Assembly (NCBI GenBank): GCA_002390045.1
Contig: DGSB01000093.1
Span: forward strand, 1-7,898
Source: Fibrobacter sp. UBA4373
GTDB taxonomy: Bacteria > Fibrobacterota > Fibrobacteria > Fibrobacterales > Fibrobacteraceae
Direction of reading: 5' to 3'
Length of the DNA: 7,898 nucleotides
The notes beneath the pieces are model-generated. The model ran no database searches. It saw only the letters and a program-made list of their open reading frames with translations, and had not been told where the DNA came from. Below are positions 1 through 6,812 of the stretch, piece after piece. Positions within the stretch are counted from its first letter, which is position 1. Each line of letters opens with the position of its first letter. A program made the position numbers and the translations under genes.

Positions 1-967
1 ATTCACCCAGGTCAAAGAATCCGCGCGAGGCATATTCCGTTTTTTCGTACTCGTCCGTTACGAAATGCAAAAGTTTTTCACCTTCCGTCCAATTCTCTGC
101 AAGGAGCAAAAGTTCCGCACGACGGACATGCAGATCGGGCAAATACTGTTTGAATTCTTTATTGTCGATCATCTGCTTGTACTCATCGGCAGCCTGGGCA
201 TAGGCTTCCGTCAGCGCAAGGCATTCCGCAGCGTGCAATGCGGCAGAATACTGATCGCCCATCGGGAGTTCCACGATTTCCTTGGCACGGTAATGCTCCC
301 GCGCCTTCGGATAATTTTGCGACTTAAAATACAACGAAGCGAGACGCATATGGGCACGGCCGCGCATATAAGGCGTTCCGCTCGAATCGGCAAGCATTTT
401 TTCGAGAGCCGCAATCGCCTGCTCCGTAAAATCGCCCTTTTCTTCAAGGAGAGAAAGAAGATTCAAGCCTTCATGATAAAACGGGTGGGCATCCCCTGCA
501 TCGAGAATGGACTGCAAAGCAAAACGGCTAATGTCATATTCGCCATTTTTATAAAGGCAATAAGCACGTTCATATTCCACCTTCGGCATGGAATCATGAT
601 CCGGAAAATAACGTTCGAATTCATCGTACTTGGTAACGGCCTTGCTCCATTCGCCCTTATGGCGGAAGGATTCCCCGATGAGAAAAACAGCGCGAGCCGT
701 TTGACGATCGTTATCCGGAAAACGTTCCAACACGCGGGAACCTTTTTCAATTACCTTGTCATATTTTTTAGCAGCTTCACCGGTCGCAACAAATTCCGAA
801 TCTCCCGGAAGGGAATCCGCCTTGGCCTGTTCCAGCTTTGTCGCATCTTCGTAATTGCGGTCCGCATTGAAGATGTGATTCAGATAGGCGCAACACGTAC
901 AGCCTTCCAGCATGACTGCAAAGGCGATCGTCATCAGTGCAAAGAAAAATGTTCGAGCGATGCGCAT
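1..967 (-). CDS. TPR lipoprotein, BamD-like (partial, C-terminus off the left edge)
   Basis: The frame is open from an ATG at 967 to the window edge, giving 322 codons with no stop. The N-terminus is a lipoprotein signal: MRIAR, a hydrophobic stretch at residues 6-20, then LEGC with Cys23 as the probable lipidated residue. Glu at -2 is unusual for a lipobox. Two more cysteines follow (C25, C26). From about residue 65 the protein is a run of TPR-like helices, for example AAKKYDKVIEKGSRVLERFP, then GEWSKAVTKYDEFERYFPDH (about 105-124), YKNGEYDISRFALQSIL (139-155) and SQNYPKAREHYRAKE (216-230). The pattern of helical repeats ending in a 'FPD' turn is like BamD/YfiO, the outer-membrane assembly lipoprotein, but other periplasmic TPR lipoproteins share it. 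The gene starts 16 bases after the larger TPR gene and has no clear ribosome binding site, which suggests co-transcription with it. The role is inferred as an envelope scaffold; BamD identity is not established. Confidence 0.85.
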   Translation of the reverse strand, partial: MRIARTFFFALMTIAFAVMLEGCTCCAYLNHIFNADRNYEDATKLEQAKADSLPGDSEFVATGEAAKKYDKVIEKGSRVLERFPDNDRQTARAVFLIGESFRHKGEWSKAVTKYDEFERYFPDHDSMPKVEYERAYCLYKNGEYDISRFALQSILDAGDAHPFYHEGLNLLSLLEEKGDFTEQAIAALEKMLADSSGTPYMRGRAHMRLASLYFKSQNYPKAREHYRAKEIVELPMGDQYSAALHAAECLALTEAYAQAADEYKQMIDNKEFKQYLPDLHVRRAELLLLAENWTEGEKLLHFVTDEYEKTEYASRGFFDLGE

Positions 968-983
968 AATCACAAAGTACAAA

Positions 984-2693
984 TCAATACATCAAAAGGT
1001 ATTTCGTATAACCGCAAAGACGCGTTCCGTCGGGGATCGCCTCGCGATTTAAGCGGATCATCCGGACTTCTGCGGGCTTCCCCGCAAAACGGGCGAGCAT
1101 TTCAAAGTTATCGCGGGTTTCCCACGTCGCGCCCGAAAGGACTTTTCCATCGCAGTCCGTTTCGCCCGTTTCCGTGCCAACGCCCGAAAGTCTTGAATTC
1201 AACTGCAAAAGGGTCGTGTAAATTTCCGGGGTATTCGTTGCGGTTCTGTTCGCGACAACGTTCGAATCGGTAACGACAACATGGACTCCATAAAAGCGTC
1301 CGTTTTCGTCGAAAAGAACTGTATACTGGTGAAAATAGGGAGCTTCAAAGAACGATTCCTGCCAGGTATTTTTATCGATCTTGCGGAAATTGGCCGCAGA
1401 ATACTTTTGGAAGAATTCCTTCTGTGTTGCGCCGTAACGCACCAGATAATGTCCAAGCGAAGATTCAAACGCATGTTCCGTCGTCGGGAGAGTTCTCATG
1501 CTGTCTAGGGCTCGGTTCAAGTCATCCGCCAGAAGATTCTTCTTGGTTTCGCGGACAGGAGGCGCCGAGGAAGCTTCCTGGATACGGCGGGAAATTTCCG
1601 GATATTCCGGATCGCGGGACTGGATCTCCAGAAATTGAGCCTTCGCCCGGTCAAAGTCCCGGCCTTTTAAATATGTACGGCCAAGCGCTTCACGCAACGG
1701 AAGGTTATCCGGATAAAGATTGACAAGCGGTTCCAGGATTTCATACGCAACCTGCACCCTGTCCCGCGGAGAAAGGCGTGCGCCGCCCCCGACTCCGGGA
1801 GGCACCTTTTGGCCCAAAGAAAGAAGCGCCTCTGTCGCCTGTTGAAAACCCGGTCGAATCGCCAGGACGCGGCGATAGGTTCCTTCCGCTTCTTCAAAAC
1901 GTCCTTTGTATTCTTGCAGATAGCCTTGCAAGCAAAGCAAGTCCGTATTCACCGGGAACTTGGAAAGGGCATATTCCACCACGAGTTCGCAGCTGTCGAG
2001 AATGCCTTCGTCGTGATAAATCTTTGCCAGCTGGGCAAACGCCTTCGGTTCGTTTCCGCGGGAAAGGCTGATTGCGGCCCGGGCTTCCATTCCGCTTTCC
2101 GCAAACCGGCCAGCCTTGTACAGCAAAGAAGCGTACAGCAATCGGGCTGCGGCAAAGGCTGGGGATTTTTCCGTGGCGACTCGGGCAAGTTCAAGCGCCG
2201 TCGACGCCGAGCCCGCTTTTTCCGCAAGCCGAGCGTCCAGATAAAAAGCGACCGAGGATTCCGGATAGCGGTACCGCAAGGTCTTTTCCATCATATCGAG
2301 CTGGGACTGCCAAATCGGAAGCAGGGAATCTTGCGAAAGCAAGGAATTGACCACTCCCCATTCCGCTAAAAAAGTTTCGGGGTACTGCAACGCAATCGCT
2401 TCATAGACTTCAGCCGCATCTTCAAACTTGTCGTTTTTTTCGAGTTCTGCGGCCCGGCGAAGTTCTTGTTGCGTCGAAAGCGGCATGCGGTCCAAACCGG
2501 CAAGCGTATCGGGCAAATCTCCGACGGCGAGCCGTGTTCCACCCGGAAGTCCGAACGGAACCTGAGAAAGGTCCACATGGCGAGGACCGATCTTTAAATA
2601 AACATTGTAGACAAAAAGAGCGATGAAAGCTCCGCCGAGGAGCGTTAAGAAAAAGACCGCGGCCCGGCGCGCCTTAGCTTTGGAAATGGACAT
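984..2693 (-). CDS. Membrane-anchored TPR protein with uncharacterised C-terminal region
   Basis: This 569-residue protein has a short basic N-terminus (MSISKAKARR) and one hydrophobic segment at about residues 11-33, so it is probably a signal anchor with the rest outside the cytoplasm. TPR-like helical pairs follow at roughly 75-105 (EKNDKFEDAAEVYEAIALQYP), 180-210, 215-245, 250-283 (YKGRFEEAEGTYRRVLAIRPG) and 325-365. A Gly-rich linker (PPGVGGGARLSP, about 298-309) breaks the repeats. Residues about 400-569 are not TPR: they look like a mixed, strand-rich domain with C514 and C560, and I do not recognise the family. The ATG at 2693 shares one base with the sigma-factor stop (TAATG). A weak GGGTGG lies three bases before it, so translation is probably coupled to the sigma gene. 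Function is unknown. TPR proteins of this type often hold envelope complexes together, but nothing here names a partner. Confidence 0.85.
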   Translation of the reverse strand: MSISKAKARRAAVFFLTLLGGAFIALFVYNVYLKIGPRHVDLSQVPFGLPGGTRLAVGDLPDTLAGLDRMPLSTQQELRRAAELEKNDKFEDAAEVYEAIALQYPETFLAEWGVVNSLLSQDSLLPIWQSQLDMMEKTLRYRYPESSVAFYLDARLAEKAGSASTALELARVATEKSPAFAAARLLYASLLYKAGRFAESGMEARAAISLSRGNEPKAFAQLAKIYHDEGILDSCELVVEYALSKFPVNTDLLCLQGYLQEYKGRFEEAEGTYRRVLAIRPGFQQATEALLSLGQKVPPGVGGGARLSPRDRVQVAYEILEPLVNLYPDNLPLREALGRTYLKGRDFDRAKAQFLEIQSRDPEYPEISRRIQEASSAPPVRETKKNLLADDLNRALDSMRTLPTTEHAFESSLGHYLVRYGATQKEFFQKYSAANFRKIDKNTWQESFFEAPYFHQYTVLFDENGRFYGVHVVVTDSNVVANRTATNTPEIYTTLLQLNSRLSGVGTETGETDCDGKVLSGATWETRDNFEMLARFAGKPAEVRMIRLNREAIPDGTRLCGYTKYLLMY

Positions 2694-3535
2694 TAGCCAC
2701 CCAAGAAGTCACTCAGGCGATCGCGTTTTTCTTTGTTCTTCTGCAATTTGCGAAGAGTCTTGTTCTTGATCTGACGAACACGTTCGCGGCTGAGTTTGAG
2801 ATCTTCACCAATATCCTTCAAGGTGGTATCTTCCACAGCGTCGAGGCCATAGAACATACGAAGGATTTCTTCTTCACGATGCGGCAAAGACTTGAGGGTT
2901 TCTTCGATCAGAGCCTTGCGCTCCTTCTTTTCCATCTCGTCTTCTTGGTTGCCTTCCGTACCGAGAACATCCATGAGGGAGCTCACAGAATCGCCCGAAG
3001 CACCATCGTCGTTGATCGGAGCGTCGAGAGAAATATCCACGATCTTTTCCATCACTTCGACAATGTCCTGTTCGGAATCTGCGAATTCCGGCATCGCCAT
3101 GGTGCGTTCGTAATCGCCACCGTTTTGCACCAAGGCACGCTTAAAGCGGTTCACCAAGGTAAGCTTGTTAGGCGGAATGCGAACCGCCCCAACCTGTTCA
3201 AAGAGTGCTTTCTGAATCGACTGACGAATCCACCAAACGGCGTAGCTGATAAATTTGACGTCCTTGGAGCTATCAAAACGCTTTGCCGCCTTGAAAAGTC
3301 CCAAGTTACCTTCATTGATCAAATCCAGAAGGGACAGTCCACGGCCCTGATATTTACGGGCGACGCTGACCACAAAGCGCAGGTTTCCACGAATCAAATG
3401 CTGCAGGGCGGACTGACGGATATTTTCCGTCTCCCCATTCTTGATAATCGTGATGAGCGCAGTCTCTTCTTCCGGCTTTAAAGTCGGATACCGATTTAGG
3501 TCACGAAAATATAACGATTCATTAAAATCACTCAT
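2693..3535 (-). CDS. rpoD: Sigma-70 family RNA polymerase sigma factor, primary type (RpoD-like)
   Basis: This 280-residue sigma factor directs RNA polymerase to promoters. It begins almost directly with region 1.2 (LYFRDLNRYPTLKPEEE, about 8-24) and lacks region 1.1. Region 2 includes NLRFVVSVARKYQGRGLSLL and then DLINEGNLGL (71-80). The -10 recognition segment FISYAVWWIRQSI is at 95-107. Region 3 starts at RIPPNKL (119-125), and the sigma-finger segment DISLDAPINDD is at 167-177. Region 4 covers about 208-266, with the helix-turn-helix TLKDIGEDLKLSRERVRQIK. Short primary sigmas without region 1.1 are normal in Bacteroidetes and relatives, so this may be the housekeeping factor. A group 2 (RpoS-like) paralogue cannot be excluded, so the symbol is tentative. 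The gene lies 53 bases after the DUF971 gene and is coupled to the TPR gene downstream. Its ribosome binding site is weak (GTAGG about 10 bases before ATG). Confidence 0.95.
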   Translation of the reverse strand: MSDFNESLYFRDLNRYPTLKPEEETALITIIKNGETENIRQSALQHLIRGNLRFVVSVARKYQGRGLSLLDLINEGNLGLFKAAKRFDSSKDVKFISYAVWWIRQSIQKALFEQVGAVRIPPNKLTLVNRFKRALVQNGGDYERTMAMPEFADSEQDIVEVMEKIVDISLDAPINDDGASGDSVSSLMDVLGTEGNQEDEMEKKERKALIEETLKSLPHREEEILRMFYGLDAVEDTTLKDIGEDLKLSRERVRQIKNKTLRKLQKNKEKRDRLSDFLGG

Positions 3536-3575
3536 ACAGAGACAACCTACGCCAAGTTTATTTTACTTACTTTCC

Positions 3576-3606
3576 AAAATATGGCTTTTTATGTTTTATC
3601 CGTCAA
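3576..3606 (-). promoter_or_regulatory. Candidate sigma-70 promoter for the sigma-factor gene
   Basis: On the minus strand TTGACG (3601-3606, inside the last codons of the DUF971 gene) is followed after 17 bases by CATATT (3578-3583), or after 19 bases by TATTTT (3576-3581). The -35 box matches five of six consensus bases and the -10 box matches four. It would give a leader of roughly 30-35 bases and let the sigma gene be transcribed apart from mrp. This is a visual match only. Confidence 0.35.
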
Positions 3607-3885
3607 ATGCTTTAATAGATCATAAGGGTATATGCCCGTACGATGGCCATCACTCCAGAAAATTCCCACCGCATAACGTCCAATGGACTGGATGCTTTCG
3701 ACGCGGATATCTTCGGGAACGGTCCGAGGATCGAGCAAACGCTCTCCCGTATTTTCGTCCACGCAAAGAGCGCAGGGGCATGCAAGGCGCAAATCCCGCA
3801 GTTTAAAGACAGACCGCGTTCCATCGTCCCAGTCAAAACCGAGCTCGCCATTTTTTGTACGGAAAACTTTCAACGGCTGAATCAT
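3589..3885 (-). CDS. DUF971 (GBBH-like N-terminal domain) protein
   Basis: This 98-residue protein is a single DUF971 domain, the fold found at the N-terminus of gamma-butyrobetaine hydroxylase. Seen in the sequence: the motif CPCALC (C36, C38, C41), then DGHRTGIYPYDLL with H81. In human BBOX1 the equivalent three cysteines plus one histidine bind structural zinc, so this copy probably keeps a Zn site. There is no oxygenase domain. Bacterial DUF971 proteins are often next to, or fused to the C-terminus of, Mrp/ApbC ATPases, and here the gene overlaps the mrp stop by one base (TAATG). An excellent Shine-Dalgarno, GGAGGA at 3892-3897, six bases before the ATG, is formed by the codons for the last Mrp residues (LEEV). 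The tight coupling suggests an accessory role in Fe-S cluster handling, but the biochemical function is unknown. Confidence 0.9.
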   Translation of the reverse strand: MIQPLKVFRTKNGELGFDWDDGTRSVFKLRDLRLACPCALCVDENTGERLLDPRTVPEDIRVESIQSIGRYAVGIFWSDGHRTGIYPYDLLKHLTDKT

Positions 3886-5009
3886 TAGACTTCCTCCAAA
3901 GGAATTTCATCCCAGCTGTAGTTGAAATTGTGCAGGGCATTGCCGGAATGTTCCAGGCTCGAAATCGCCCGAATCGTCTTTTCGGCAATTTCGGCAAAGG
4001 TCCGACCACTTTCGCTGTTCGGATACCGGAGGACCGCAGGCGTTCCCAAGTCACCGCAGTCGGCGACTGACGGTTCAAGCGGGACCTTGCCCAACAGAGG
4101 AACTCCCAACGCCTTGGAAATGCGTTCACCGCCGCCCGAGCGGAAAATCTGGTGGTGCTTTCCACAGCCGTCACAAATAAAGTAGCTCATGTTTTCGACA
4201 ATCCCGACGACCGGTACCCCGACACTGTCAAACATCGCAAGACCTTTACGGCAATCCGCAAGCGCCACTTCCTGGGGAGTCGTCACGACCACCGCGCAAT
4301 TCAGCGGGCACTGCTGAGTCAGCGTCAACTGAATATCGCCCGTTCCAGGAGGGAAGTCGATCAGCAAATAATCCAGTTCACCCCAACGGACGCGGTGCAC
4401 AAAATTTTGGATCATCTGGCTTGCCATCGGACCGCGCCAAATCGTCGCCTTGTCCGATTCCGCAAACATGGCCATCGAAACGACGGAGATTCCGCCCTTG
4501 ACTTCTACCGGGGCAATCGTCTTGTCGTCAAAGATTTCCGGCGCGGCATCCACGCCAAACATGATATTCATCGACGGGCCGTAAATGTCTGCATCCAAAA
4601 CCCCGACACGCGCCCCGGCAAGGCTCAAAGCCATGGCCAGGTTAGCCGTGACGGTGGATTTTCCGACACCGCCTTTACCGCTGGCGACGCCGACAATCCG
4701 TTTGACATCTTTCAGCAATGCGTTGTCGAACTGCTGAGCCGGAGCCTTTTCTACGCGGCCATTCGAAGCCTTTAATTCTACAACCGCCGAACGGGCTCCC
4801 AATTTCAAAAGAATCTGTTCACACTGATTTTTAAAGCGATCCCGAATCGGGCAAGCCGGAGTCGTGAGCACGAGATCAAGCGTCACATCGTTTTCCGGAG
4901 AAATCTGAATATTTTGCACAAAGCCAAGTTCCACGATGTTCTTTTTTAAATCGGGATCTTGCACGCTAGATAAAACCCTGAGGATTTGTTCTTCAGTTAT
5001 CACAGGCAC
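3885..5009 (-). CDS. mrp: Mrp/ApbC iron-sulfur cluster carrier ATPase
   Basis: This 374-residue cytosolic P-loop ATPase of the Mrp/NBP35 family binds and transfers Fe-S clusters to apoproteins. Residues about 1-80 form a MIP18/DUF59 domain, with PDLKKNIVELGFV and the TPACP motif (C53). The ATPase domain begins near residue 103. Its Walker A is GKGGVGKS (111-118) with the deviant lysine typical of MinD/Mrp proteins. Further motifs are LDADIYGPSMN (138-148), LLIDFPPGTGD (215-225) and the cluster-binding CxxC as CDGC (279-282). Length and domain order are normal for the family. The first in-frame start is GTG at 5009. A second GTG at 5003 has the better placed ribosome binding site (AAGAGG at 5009-5014, five bases upstream), so the real protein may be two residues shorter. 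It is the first gene of the minus-strand cluster and overlaps the DUF971 gene by one base. Confidence 0.95.
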   Translation of the reverse strand: MPVITEEQILRVLSSVQDPDLKKNIVELGFVQNIQISPENDVTLDLVLTTPACPIRDRFKNQCEQILLKLGARSAVVELKASNGRVEKAPAQQFDNALLKDVKRIVGVASGKGGVGKSTVTANLAMALSLAGARVGVLDADIYGPSMNIMFGVDAAPEIFDDKTIAPVEVKGGISVVSMAMFAESDKATIWRGPMASQMIQNFVHRVRWGELDYLLIDFPPGTGDIQLTLTQQCPLNCAVVVTTPQEVALADCRKGLAMFDSVGVPVVGIVENMSYFICDGCGKHHQIFRSGGGERISKALGVPLLGKVPLEPSVADCGDLGTPAVLRYPNSESGRTFAEIAEKTIRAISSLEHSGNALHNFNYSWDEIPLEEV

Positions 5010-5022
5010 CTCTTGTGAACTC

Positions 5023-5030
5023 CAAAGATA
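5023..5030 (-). promoter_or_regulatory. Candidate -7/-10 element for mrp (TATCTTTG)
   Basis: On the minus strand TATCTTTG lies 13 bases upstream of the first GTG of mrp. It matches the Bacteroidetes -7 consensus TAnnTTTG exactly, and the same TATCTTT word precedes the ABC and batD genes in this window. No convincing -33/-35 element is visible at the expected distance, so this rests on recurrence and position. Confidence 0.4.
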
Positions 5031-5043
5031 CTAAATTTTGAAT

Positions 5044-5415
5044 ATGATTTTGAGCATTCTTTACGTAGGCGTCGGCAGTTTCTTCGGAGGAATCTCTCGC
5101 TTTTTATGTTCCCGTTTGATGAACGCCTATTTTGGAGGCGCCTTTCCGTTTGGCACCTTTACAGTCAACATGCTCGGATGCCTTTTGATCGGGCTGTTTT
5201 ACGGTTTGACCGAAAACAGTTTAAGCCCGAACCTGCGCCTGTTCCTGACAGTCGGATTCTGCGGCGGTTTTACCACATTTTCCACTTTCGCAAACGAAAG
5301 CCTACAGCTATTTAAAACCGGAAACATCTGGCAGTTTTCACTGTACGCCGCACTGAGCGTATTCTTCGGGATTCTCGCCGTCTACGCAGGGAATCTTCTG
5401 TCCCGAATTTTCTAA
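5044..5415 (+). CDS. crcB: Fluoride ion channel CrcB/Fluc
   Basis: This 123-residue inner-membrane protein has four hydrophobic segments (about 1-22, 34-54, 64-86 and 98-121). It belongs to the CrcB/Fluc family, dual-topology dimers that let toxic fluoride leave the cell. Family motifs are present: GGISRF (15-20), FPFGTFTVNMLGC (34-46, with pore Asn42) and GFCGGFTTFSTF (71-82). The last carries the two 'Phe-box' residues F79 and F82 and the central Gly/Thr segment. Length is normal. I chose the ATG at 5044; an in-frame TTG at 5038 would add two residues. Neither has a clear Shine-Dalgarno. The gene diverges from mrp with about 34 bases between starts, which is too short for a fluoride riboswitch. 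Its 3' end meets the ABC gene four bases away. Confidence 0.95.
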   Translation: MILSILYVGVGSFFGGISRFLCSRLMNAYFGGAFPFGTFTVNMLGCLLIGLFYGLTENSLSPNLRLFLTVGFCGGFTTFSTFANESLQLFKTGNIWQFSLYAALSVFFGILAVYAGNLLSRIF

Positions 5416-5419
5416 AGAC

Positions 5420-6808
5420 TTAGACTAACGGAATTCCGTTTTCCATGGAGAACTTCGGCATGCGCAAAACGTGCGTCATGCAAGGCGGCCATTCTTCTTC
5501 ATAATGAGTCACCAGGATGATCGTCGTCTGATCCGAAAGGAACTGCAACAGATCGAAAAGCTTATTTCGGAATTCTGCGCCCATGCCTTGAGTCGGTTCA
5601 TCCAAAATCAAAGCCTTGGGCGGACGGATCGCCGCACGGGCAATCAAGATCAAACGGCGTTCCGTTGCCGAAAGGTCTTCAAACGGGCGGAAAACGTTCG
5701 TAAAACCGAATTCTTTAAGCCAGCTGATCGCTTTCGCCTTTTCTTCCCAAGAAGGCGGTTCAAAAAGGCCGAGTCCCGTTGTAAAGCCCGTGCAAAGGAC
5801 TTCTTCGACATTCAACTTTTCCCGATACTGCGTCGCAAGTTCCGGAGAGAAAAATCCGATCTGCGCCTTATGTTCCCACACGTTCAAGCCGCGTCCCGGT
5901 TTTTTACCCAAAAGCGTGATGTCGTTAGAATAGATCTGCGGATGGTCTGCCGAAAGGAGTGCTAGCAGCGTACTTTTGCCAGCGCCGTTCGGGCCCATGA
6001 CAACCCAATGTTCTCCTTTTTTCACTTGCCACGTGAGATCGTTCAAAATCTTTGTGGAACCGTAGTGGACGTTCACCTGCTTCAAATCGAACAGGACTTC
6101 CCCTTCGCTCTGCGGGGCGTGCAACGTCTGAATTTCGTAACGGGTTCTTTCGAGCCTTTTTTCTTCTTCCGGAAGCGACTTCGGAAGTTCGCCTTCATAT
6201 TCGCGGAACACGCCATTTTCATAGACAAACGCCGGAATCTGGGGAAGAAGCTCTTCCTTGCGCTGTAAGCTTACGGCCAGCTTCACATCCTTTTCCGCCA
6301 TTTTCAAAATGCCCCGGGAAAGATGGTTCCGGAATTCCGGATCGAGACCGCCATACGGATCGTCCAAAAGAATATAGTCCGGAGATTCCATCCACAAACG
6401 CGCCAACAGAATGCGGCGAAGTTCCCCATTGGAAAGGCTTAAAAGCTTGACCTTTAAAACAGATTCGGGAAGATTGGCCATGGCCAGCGCTTCATCGAGT
6501 TTTCCCGGATTCGTCGGAGGGAACGGATCGTCTTCGACATAATGCTCGGTGTGCAAAAAGAATTTCGGTTTTAAAAGCAGGTCGCGAACGCGCGGAGCAT
6601 CTTCATCGCGAAGACTAATAAAACGCTGCTGCCAAAAAGGAGCTAAAGCCCGCTGAATACGCCGTTGAATTTCGGTAGAGGAAAGCGCCGTATTCGGATG
6701 CGAAGCGGCAAATTCGCGAAGCATACGCGATTTTCCACTTCCAATAGGACCAATCATTTGGATTTTTGAATACTTCTCGAACAGCGATTCAAGCGAATTG
6801 TAAAGCAT
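5420..6808 (-). CDS. Tandem ABC ATPase, ModF/PhrA-like
   Basis: This 462-residue soluble protein has two ABC nucleotide-binding domains and no membrane segment. NBD1 (about 1-205) has Walker A GPIGSGKS (20-27), signature LSNGE (125-129) and Walker B YILLDDPYGGLD (145-156). The catalytic Glu is Asp, and the H-loop position reads AVSLQR, without His. NBD2 (about 238-462) has Walker A GPNGAGKS (272-279), an altered signature LSATERR (379-385), Walker B ALILDEPTQGMG (399-410, E404) and a proper H-loop VTHYEEEWPP (H435). The order, the length and the ending 'VTHYEEE...THVLRM' resemble ModF/PhrA (COG1119), whose role is poorly defined despite links to molybdate transport and photorepair. No molybdate permease or binding-protein gene is nearby. 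The ATG at 6808 has no Shine-Dalgarno. The gene is divergent from batD. Confidence 0.9.
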   Translation of the reverse strand: MLYNSLESLFEKYSKIQMIGPIGSGKSRMLREFAASHPNTALSSTEIQRRIQRALAPFWQQRFISLRDEDAPRVRDLLLKPKFFLHTEHYVEDDPFPPTNPGKLDEALAMANLPESVLKVKLLSLSNGELRRILLARLWMESPDYILLDDPYGGLDPEFRNHLSRGILKMAEKDVKLAVSLQRKEELLPQIPAFVYENGVFREYEGELPKSLPEEEKRLERTRYEIQTLHAPQSEGEVLFDLKQVNVHYGSTKILNDLTWQVKKGEHWVVMGPNGAGKSTLLALLSADHPQIYSNDITLLGKKPGRGLNVWEHKAQIGFFSPELATQYREKLNVEEVLCTGFTTGLGLFEPPSWEEKAKAISWLKEFGFTNVFRPFEDLSATERRLILIARAAIRPPKALILDEPTQGMGAEFRNKLFDLLQFLSDQTTIILVTHYEEEWPPCMTHVLRMPKFSMENGIPLV

Positions 6809-6812
6809 GGCT

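Noticed and set aside
65..1273. Long plus-strand open frame of 402 codons across the lipoprotein and TPR genes
   Set aside because: It lies antisense to two genes with recognisable signal sequences and TPR repeats. Its own translation is basic, low in family features, and spans the gap between the two real genes, so it is a shadow frame.
1809..2369. Plus-strand frame of 186 codons opposite the TPR gene
   Set aside because: It is a shadow of the TPR-coding strand, with high Arg and Lys content and no family features.
2879..3481. Plus-strand frame of 200 codons opposite the sigma gene
   Set aside because: It is fully antisense to a sigma factor with all conserved regions, and the translation shows no domain pattern.
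3571..3590. CCAAAATATGG partial palindrome followed by a T-run after the DUF971 gene, as a terminator
   Set aside because: The arms are only three bases of clean pairing with an AT core, too weak for a Rho-independent terminator on either strand.
4152..4775. Plus-strand frame of 207 codons opposite mrp
   Set aside because: It is antisense to the Mrp ATPase domain, with no own start signal and His/Arg-rich composition typical of shadow frames.
4950..5043. Fluoride riboswitch upstream of crcB
   Set aside because: The non-coding gap is about 34 bases, and the remaining sequence is well-explained mrp coding sequence. I could not find the paired GGCGATG and CTGATGA-type segments of the crcB motif.
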